Below are positions 5,819-9,539 of a DNA stretch of 9,539 bases, piece after piece. The position numbers and the translations under genes are program-made. The notes beneath the pieces were generated by a model, which searched no databases, had not been told where the DNA came from, and was given only the letters and a program-made list of their open reading frames with translations. This DNA comes from Chloroflexota bacterium. Lineage in GTDB: Bacteria > Chloroflexota > Anaerolineae > Promineifilales > Promineifilaceae. The stretch spans positions 3,443,717 through 3,453,255 of the forward strand of contig CP070688.1 of the NCBI GenBank assembly GCA_020353135.1, in the 5' to 3' direction. Every line of letters starts with the position of its first letter. Within the stretch, counting starts at the first letter, position 1.

Positions 5819-7527
5819 CCAGCAGCGACCTTTATGCTTTTAATGAGCTAGAAGGCGAGGAGACGCCCCTGACCGCCCGGTCCTACCTGGTTGTTGACTA
5901 TGGGCACAGCGCCTGCCTGGTGACCTTATATGATCTGGTCGAGGGTCGCTATCGGCTGATAGGTCGAGGCGAGGGGCTTAACACAGCCGGGCCACCCTGG
6001 TTCGATATCAGCCATGGCTTGTTGCAGGCAATTGGCCAGTTGAGCGACGCGACGGGTCGGACTTTGATGAGTCTACAAGGCCAACTAATCAGGCCCACCA
6101 GATCTGATGGCGGCGGCGTCGACTATTTTGGCGCCACCGTTAGCTATGGCAACTCCTTGCGGGTCATCGTGGCGGGTCTGCTCGAGAGTGCCAGCATAGC
6201 CAGCGCGCGCAAGGCGCTGCAGTCCGTTCATGCGAACGAGGTCGATTGTTTTAGCCTGGCCGATGAGCGCGGCCGGACGGGCCAGATCGAGTCGGTGCTG
6301 ACGAATCGGCCTGACGTCATTTTCCTGGTCGGGGGCACCGATGGCGGCGCCGACAAGCAGGTAGAAGATCTGATAGTCACCGTGGCGATGGCCCTTGAGT
6401 TGCAGGACGAGGGGACCAGACCGGCCGTGATTTATGGTGGAAATGCGGCTCTTCGTTCGCTGGTCCTGGATAGCCTGGCCGACCTGACTGAGGTGCACCT
6501 GGTGGACAATGTACGACCCACGTTTTCGACCGAGCAGATCGGTCACGCCATCGCCATGCTGGCTCAGGCTTATTATCTGACCAAGATCGCCGCCAGCGAC
6601 GGCGGCGGCATTTTGTCCGACTGGTGCAACTCGGCGCCGATGAATTCGGCCCATGCATTTGGCGGGATCACCGAGTATTTGGCCGCCGTCGGACAGGGGC
6701 GCGTCTTAGGGCTGGACGTTGGCGCCAGCCAGATCACGCTAGTTTCAGCCGTGCAAGGACAGGTTGACCTGGCCGTTCGCACAGACATGGGCCTGGGAAG
6801 ACCTGTAATCAAACTACTCGACCAGCAGTTCCTTCAGGCCGTATCGGAGCGGCCAGATGAGGAAGACGTTGATCTTGACCTGGCAAATTACATCCTGGAC
6901 AAGAGCTCTCATCCGAGCATTCTGCCGATGACCAGGCGAGCGGTGAAGACTGAGTTAGCTCTTGCGGGTCACATGATACGCCGTGCGGCGGCGGATGCGG
7001 CCGCCGAATGGTCCTGGCCGGCCAGCGGAAGCACGCCTGAAGTCAAGGCTTTGCTACTCCGAGGACGTGTCTTCTCTAGCGCGCCAAATCCAACTGAATC
7101 GCTGCGCGCAGTCCTCGATGCTCTGGAACTAAAGGGCGTGTTCAGGGTTTTGGTCGACCGTTACAGTGTTCTTCCGGCGATGGGACTACTGGCAGCAGAA
7201 GACCCAGACATGGTGGTCCAGATCCTGCGCGGCGGCGCTTTGGAGAGATGGGCCTGGGTGGTCGCGCCGGAGAACCGAGCCCGATCTGGCGATAAGATTC
7301 TTACCGTCGTGATGAACTCGCCATCTTTGAATTCTATAGAAATGGATATCCCTTACGGAGACATCGAAATCTTACCCTTGCCGGCCGGCGAGCCGGCAAC
7401 ACTGGACCTGCAGCCGGCCCCAGGCGTCGACGTTGGCGCCGGCCGGGGAAAGAGCAGACAACTGTCGGCCATGGGCTTCGCGATTGGCCTGGTCGTCGAC
7501 GGTCGAGTCGGACCGTCTACCCGTTAA
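5815..7527 (+). CDS. MutL/GlmL-like ASKHA (actin-fold) ATPase-like protein
   Basis: 570 aa, soluble, starting at an ATGA overlap. It matches the pattern of the 'glutamate mutase MutL' family: a first phosphate-loop-like strand LVVDYGHSACLVTLYD (25-40), the VGGTDGG motif (172-178), a YGGN segment, and a second ASKHA strand LGLDVGASQITLVS (299-312). It ends in a Gly-rich DVGAGRGKS segment followed by GFAIGLVVD, as in relatives. The first loop has DYGHS where DxGST is usual. The family includes GlmL/MutL, encoded beside cobalamin-dependent glutamate mutase subunits in clostridia, but none of those genes is here. In this operon it is more plausibly an ATPase acting on the adjacent membrane proteins (inference). 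The C-terminus ends at GRVGPSTR, perhaps slightly shorter than relatives. An 8-bp perfect inverted repeat lies within the gene at 7378-7399. Confidence 0.83.
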   Translation: MTSSDLYAFNELEGEETPLTARSYLVVDYGHSACLVTLYDLVEGRYRLIGRGEGLNTAGPPWFDISHGLLQAIGQLSDATGRTLMSLQGQLIRPTRSDGGGVDYFGATVSYGNSLRVIVAGLLESASIASARKALQSVHANEVDCFSLADERGRTGQIESVLTNRPDVIFLVGGTDGGADKQVEDLIVTVAMALELQDEGTRPAVIYGGNAALRSLVLDSLADLTEVHLVDNVRPTFSTEQIGHAIAMLAQAYYLTKIAASDGGGILSDWCNSAPMNSAHAFGGITEYLAAVGQGRVLGLDVGASQITLVSAVQGQVDLAVRTDMGLGRPVIKLLDQQFLQAVSERPDEEDVDLDLANYILDKSSHPSILPMTRRAVKTELALAGHMIRRAAADAAAEWSWPASGSTPEVKALLLRGRVFSSAPNPTESLRAVLDALELKGVFRVLVDRYSVLPAMGLLAAEDPDMVVQILRGGALERWAWVVAPENRARSGDKILTVVMNSPSLNSIEMDIPYGDIEILPLPAGEPATLDLQPAPGVDVGAGRGKSRQLSAMGFAIGLVVDGRVGPSTR

Positions 7528-7540
7528 AGCAAAAATCACG

Positions 7541-8608
7541 ATGACTCATCTAACAAACATGACCAGGGTGAGAACGCTCACGACAACCCGTAGAATGCGG
7601 GTTTTGCCACAAGCCGGCCAAATTGTCGTGCCAGTCGGTCGCGAAGTGGAGCCTGTGCACGTCGTCGCCCGCGGGCCGGCCGTCTCCGCCTGTGCGGTCT
7701 GGCGCGCAAGCGACGTGCTGGGAGTTGCGCCAGAAGAACTGGAGAAGCACCTCCTGGTGGAGGAAGGTGCTACCCTTGAGCGTGGCGCGCCCCTGATGCG
7801 AAGACCGGCGACGATTGGCCAGGCCAAGGTATATCGCTGTCCGGCCGATGGAACGCTAATCCGTATCCGCGATGGTTGCCTGATCTTGCGGCGAAGCGAC
7901 CGGGTAGAGGAATTGCGGGCTATGCTCAGTGGACGTGTCGTGTCAATAGTTCCGCAGCGGGGCGTGATTATCGAAGCCGTAGGCAGCGTCGTGCAGGGGG
8001 TTTGGGACTCTGGCCGCAGTGGAGTAGGTAAATTGGTGCGGTCCGTGCATGGTGCAGACGAGAAGCTGAAGGTCGAGCAAGTCGGGCCTGAGGCGGCGGG
8101 AGCTGTGTATGTCGCCGGCGTGTTTGAGGATCGCGAGGCGTTGGACCGTCTGGAAGAACGAAGCGCCCACGGCCTGATCGCCGGTAGCATGCCTGCATCA
8201 CTGCACGCTCGTGCCAGAGAGTCAACGATACCGATTATTCTGACCGAAGGATTTGGCCGACGGCCCATGGCCGAGCCGATTTTCGAGTTACTGCAGCGCT
8301 CTGAGGGGCGAGATGCTTCGCTTCTTGCCGCCAGTCACGATTACCGGACACAGCGGGCAGAAGTAATCATCCCATTGCCGACCTCTGGCTCGCTGCCCCA
8401 GGTGGAGCCCGATGCTGTAGTCATAGAGATCGGTTCTTTGGTACGTGCGAATGGTTTGGACAGTGGGACGACGCTGGGTCGGGTCGCAAGAGTGCATGGG
8501 CAGCCGAGGCGAACGGCGATCGGCGGCCTCGCATCGGGCGCGGATGTGGTCCTAGCCGATGGCGAAACGGTGTTCGTGCCATACGCGAATCTGGATCATA
8601 TTGGTTAG
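7541..8608 (+). CDS. Barrel-sandwich/beta-rich protein of a conserved unknown family
   Basis: 355 aa from the ATG at 7541, 13 nt after the MutL-like stop. Starts at 7559 or 7595 are also possible, as none has a clear ribosome site; an upstream TTG at 7433 would need a 95-nt overlap. The N-terminal third looks like barrel-sandwich hybrid domains: VLPQAGQIVVPVGREVEP (21-38), LLVEEGATLERGAPLMRR (71-88) and CPADGTLIRIRDGCLILRR (100-118), then SGRVVSIVPQRGVIIE (130-145) and VQGVWDSG. These resemble biotin/lipoyl folds but lack a modifiable Lys in an EAMKM-type turn. The middle carries LTEGFGRRPMAEP (234-246), recalled as a signature of a conserved family in Chloroflexota, Thermotogae and Clostridia, followed by a VIIPLP strand. 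The C-terminus is a small beta domain ending GETVFVPYANLDHIG. It is probably a cytoplasmic partner of the MutL-like protein (inference). Confidence 0.8.
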   Translation: MTHLTNMTRVRTLTTTRRMRVLPQAGQIVVPVGREVEPVHVVARGPAVSACAVWRASDVLGVAPEELEKHLLVEEGATLERGAPLMRRPATIGQAKVYRCPADGTLIRIRDGCLILRRSDRVEELRAMLSGRVVSIVPQRGVIIEAVGSVVQGVWDSGRSGVGKLVRSVHGADEKLKVEQVGPEAAGAVYVAGVFEDREALDRLEERSAHGLIAGSMPASLHARARESTIPIILTEGFGRRPMAEPIFELLQRSEGRDASLLAASHDYRTQRAEVIIPLPTSGSLPQVEPDAVVIEIGSLVRANGLDSGTTLGRVARVHGQPRRTAIGGLASGADVVLADGETVFVPYANLDHIG

Positions 8609-8630
8609 ATTTTGAAAATTGCAGTAATCT
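8601..8630 (+). promoter_or_regulatory. Weak candidate promoter before the LPETG protein gene
   Basis: TTGGTT (8601-8606) and TAATCT (8625-8630) are 18 nt apart, at the end of the barrel-sandwich gene and in the short AT-richer gap. Both boxes are imperfect. A separate promoter is plausible because this gap (67 nt) is the longest in the plus-strand gene series, but read-through from the operon cannot be excluded and no terminator is seen in the gap. Confidence 0.25.
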
Positions 8631-8667
8631 TATGTCTAGGCAGATGGGCAACCGTAATGTCAAATCC

Positions 8668-8673
8668 AGGAGG
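8668..8673 (+). promoter_or_regulatory. Perfect Shine-Dalgarno site with a double ATG start
   Basis: AGGAGG at 8668-8673 precedes two consecutive in-frame ATG codons at 8676 and 8679. Spacing is 2 nt to the first and 5 nt to the second, so the second ATG is the likelier start. The choice changes the protein by one Met only. Confidence 0.8.
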
Positions 8674-8675
8674 CG

Positions 8676-9368
8676 ATGATGTCAGAAGAATTTAACGACG
8701 ATTTTACAAACGATTTTGTCATTGAGGAGGAGGAAGACGAAGGCGCCGGCCGCTCGTTCCTCATCACGGCCGGCGCCCTGATCGGCGTGTTCATCATCTT
8801 GGCCGGCTGCTTGCTGACCTATGTGTTGCTACAGCAGCGAGATGGCGAGGGCCAGGCGGAGGCCACCCGAATCACGATTCAGAACCTGACGACCGAGGCT
8901 CAAAACGCGATTGTCGAGCAAACCAGGCAAGCGGTCGAAGAGCAGCAGGCTATCGCCGAAGTGACCGCCGCGGCAAAAGCCACCGAAGATGCTGAAGCCG
9001 CGGAATTGCCGCCCACCAGCACACCTGAACCCGATGAACCTGCTGTTGACGTGGCAGCGACGCAGACGGCCGAAGCGGTAGAGGCTGATGCCATTGCGAC
9101 GTCGGTAGCAGAAGCGGCGGCGACGGCTACGGCCGTGGCAGCCGGCGGCGACGGCGATGGCACAGGCGATGGCGACGGTACTGGCAACGGGGACGGCACA
9201 GGAGACGGCGCTGGCGACGGCACAGGCGACGGCACAGGCACTGGCGATGGTACTGGCGATGGTGCGACCACCCTTCCCGAGACCGGCGTTGAGGTCTGGT
9301 TGATTGCAGCGGCGGCGCTGGGCCTGGTTGGAGTCTTGCTCGTGTCTCGACGCCTGCGGACTGATTAA
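8676..9368 (+). CDS. LPETG-tailed surface protein with N-terminal anchor and Gly-Asp-Gly-Thr repeats
   Basis: 230 aa (229 if the second ATG is used). Order: a very acidic N-terminus (residues 3-25, including EEEEDE), a membrane helix (28-51), a probable coiled or helical Ala/Glu/Thr region (55-155) with a Pro/Thr segment LPPTSTPEPDEP, a low-complexity Gly/Asp/Thr tract (157-196), LPETG (200-204), a second hydrophobic helix (207-223) and a basic tail RRLRTD. The last three parts form a classic sortase sorting signal. The N-terminal segment is not a standard signal peptide: it follows an acidic rather than basic region. It may be an uncleaved anchor, or be cleaved inefficiently. The protein therefore could span from membrane to wall. 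A strong ribosome site suggests high expression. No sortase gene is in the window. Its relation to the upstream operon is by proximity only. Confidence 0.85.
   Translation: MMSEEFNDDFTNDFVIEEEEDEGAGRSFLITAGALIGVFIILAGCLLTYVLLQQRDGEGQAEATRITIQNLTTEAQNAIVEQTRQAVEEQQAIAEVTAAAKATEDAEAAELPPTSTPEPDEPAVDVAATQTAEAVEADAIATSVAEAAATATAVAAGGDGDGTGDGDGTGNGDGTGDGAGDGTGDGTGTGDGTGDGATTLPETGVEVWLIAAAALGLVGVLLVSRRLRTD
9144..9263 (+). repeat. Degenerate tandem repeat encoding Gly-Asp-Gly-Thr units
   Basis: About 120 bp built of near-identical units of the form GGCGAYGGYACW and 6-bp GGCGAY half-units. They encode an alternating Gly-Asp/Gly-Thr spacer (residues 157-196) of the LPETG protein. Units differ at third positions and include Asn (GGCAAC) and Ala (GGCGCT) variants. 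Copy number should be prone to slippage in multiples of 6 bp, which keeps the frame. Confidence 0.85.
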
Positions 9369-9377
9369 GGACTGATT
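9358..9377 (+). repeat. Perfect 9-bp direct repeat straddling a stop codon
   Basis: GGACTGATT occurs at 9358-9366 and again at 9369-9377, two bases apart. The TAA stop of the LPETG gene (9366-9368) overlaps the end of the first copy and the 2-nt spacer. It looks like a short local duplication of 11 bp; no function is evident. Confidence 0.7.
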
Positions 9378-9539
9378 TCAGATCTATCTTGCATTGGTGG
9401 ATGCCGGTCGTTTCTGTTGACAGGCAGATATTCGTGTTGGAATTCAGCCTCTGACGGTTGAATCAAGCTTCAATTGCTGGTTGGGAACGGTCCCACGGAA
9501 GAGCGACCGGTCCTCTTGCTTTTTAGGATGAACCACTCG
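9369..9539 (+). other. Gene-free right end with hairpins
   Basis: No protein-like frame with a start is seen in these 171 nt. The last 60 bases hold two consecutive small hairpins and a T-run. This could be the 3' end of the LPETG transcript or the leader of a gene beyond the window. Confidence 0.5.
9483..9524 (+). terminator. Candidate rho-independent terminator or attenuator (two hairpins plus T-run)
   Basis: The first hairpin is GGGA (9483-9486) with TCCC (9491-9494). The second pairs AAGAG (9499-9503) with CTCTT (9513-9517) around a GACCGGTC core, and is followed by GCTTTTT (9518-9524). The second stem is short and its loop is self-complementary, so stability is moderate. It lies about 130 nt past the LPETG stop, far for a simple terminator, so an attenuator-type leader for a downstream gene is the alternative. 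Confidence 0.4.

Noticed and set aside
7433..7540. TTG-start extension of the barrel-sandwich protein
   Set aside because: It overlaps the conserved-looking Gly-rich C-terminus of the MutL-like protein and reads as Trp/Ser/Arg-rich non-domain sequence.
7480..7560. Possible frameshift truncating the C-terminus of the MutL-like protein
   Set aside because: The protein ends soon after GLVVD, possibly earlier than relatives, but neither alternative frame continues with a convincing family-like tail, so a natural short end is preferred.
7751..7895. Biotin or lipoyl carrier domain
   Set aside because: Barrel-sandwich spacing is present but no Lys sits in an EAMKM- or DKA-type hairpin, so a cofactor-carrier call is not supported.
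7546..8268. Minus-strand open frame opposite the barrel-sandwich gene
   Set aside because: Composition dominated by Ser, Thr, Arg and Pro, typical of antisense reading of high-GC coding DNA; no ribosome site.
8900..9271. Minus-strand Pro/Ser/Val repeat protein opposite the Gly-Asp-Gly-Thr tract
   Set aside because: It is simply the complement of the tandem repeat; the plus-strand frame has a strong ribosome site, TM segments and LPETG.

Overview
The window looks like chromosomal DNA of a Chloroflexota bacterium (Anaerolineae/Caldilineae-like). This is inferred from moderately high GC with dense GGCC/GCCGGC words, a DUF6754-type protein next to a MutL-like ASKHA protein, a zinc-ribbon protein with scattered LP-x-W-L motifs, and a surface protein with Thr/Ala-rich stretches and an LPxTG tail. 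No RNA gene, insertion sequence, CRISPR array or phage gene was seen.

Layout. Positions 1-1018 (minus strand) hold a BmrU/YegS-type lipid kinase gene. Its stop overlaps by 8 nt the start of a second minus-strand gene that runs off the left edge, of which only 24 codons are visible. Positions 1019-1391 are a divergent intergenic region with one good sigma70-like promoter facing each way. Positions 1392-8608 (plus strand) form a tightly packed seven-gene operon. In order it encodes a 97-aa small protein, a DUF6754-type bitopic protein, a six-TM protein, a 708-aa zinc-ribbon/acidic/two-TM protein, a second six-TM protein, a MutL-like ASKHA protein and a barrel-sandwich-type protein. Three junctions are 4-nt ATGA overlaps, one is a 13-nt overlap, and the two gaps are 8 and 13 nt. 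After a 67-nt gap, 8676-9368 encodes a protein with an N-terminal membrane anchor, a Gly-Asp-Gly-Thr repeat region and an LPETG sortase-type tail. The last 171 nt hold no gene but contain two small hairpins and a T-run.

How the genes may work together (inference). Four of the seven operon proteins are predicted membrane proteins, one of them with a cytoplasmic zinc ribbon and a large probable extracytoplasmic domain. The two soluble ones are an actin-fold ATPase-like protein and a protein with carrier-like beta domains. The overlaps suggest coupled translation of parts of one membrane-associated machine. The MutL-like gene would normally be called 'glutamate mutase L', but no mutase subunit or cobalamin gene is present here, so its partners are more likely the neighbouring membrane proteins. 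The operon's function is unknown; it is the most interesting item in the window.
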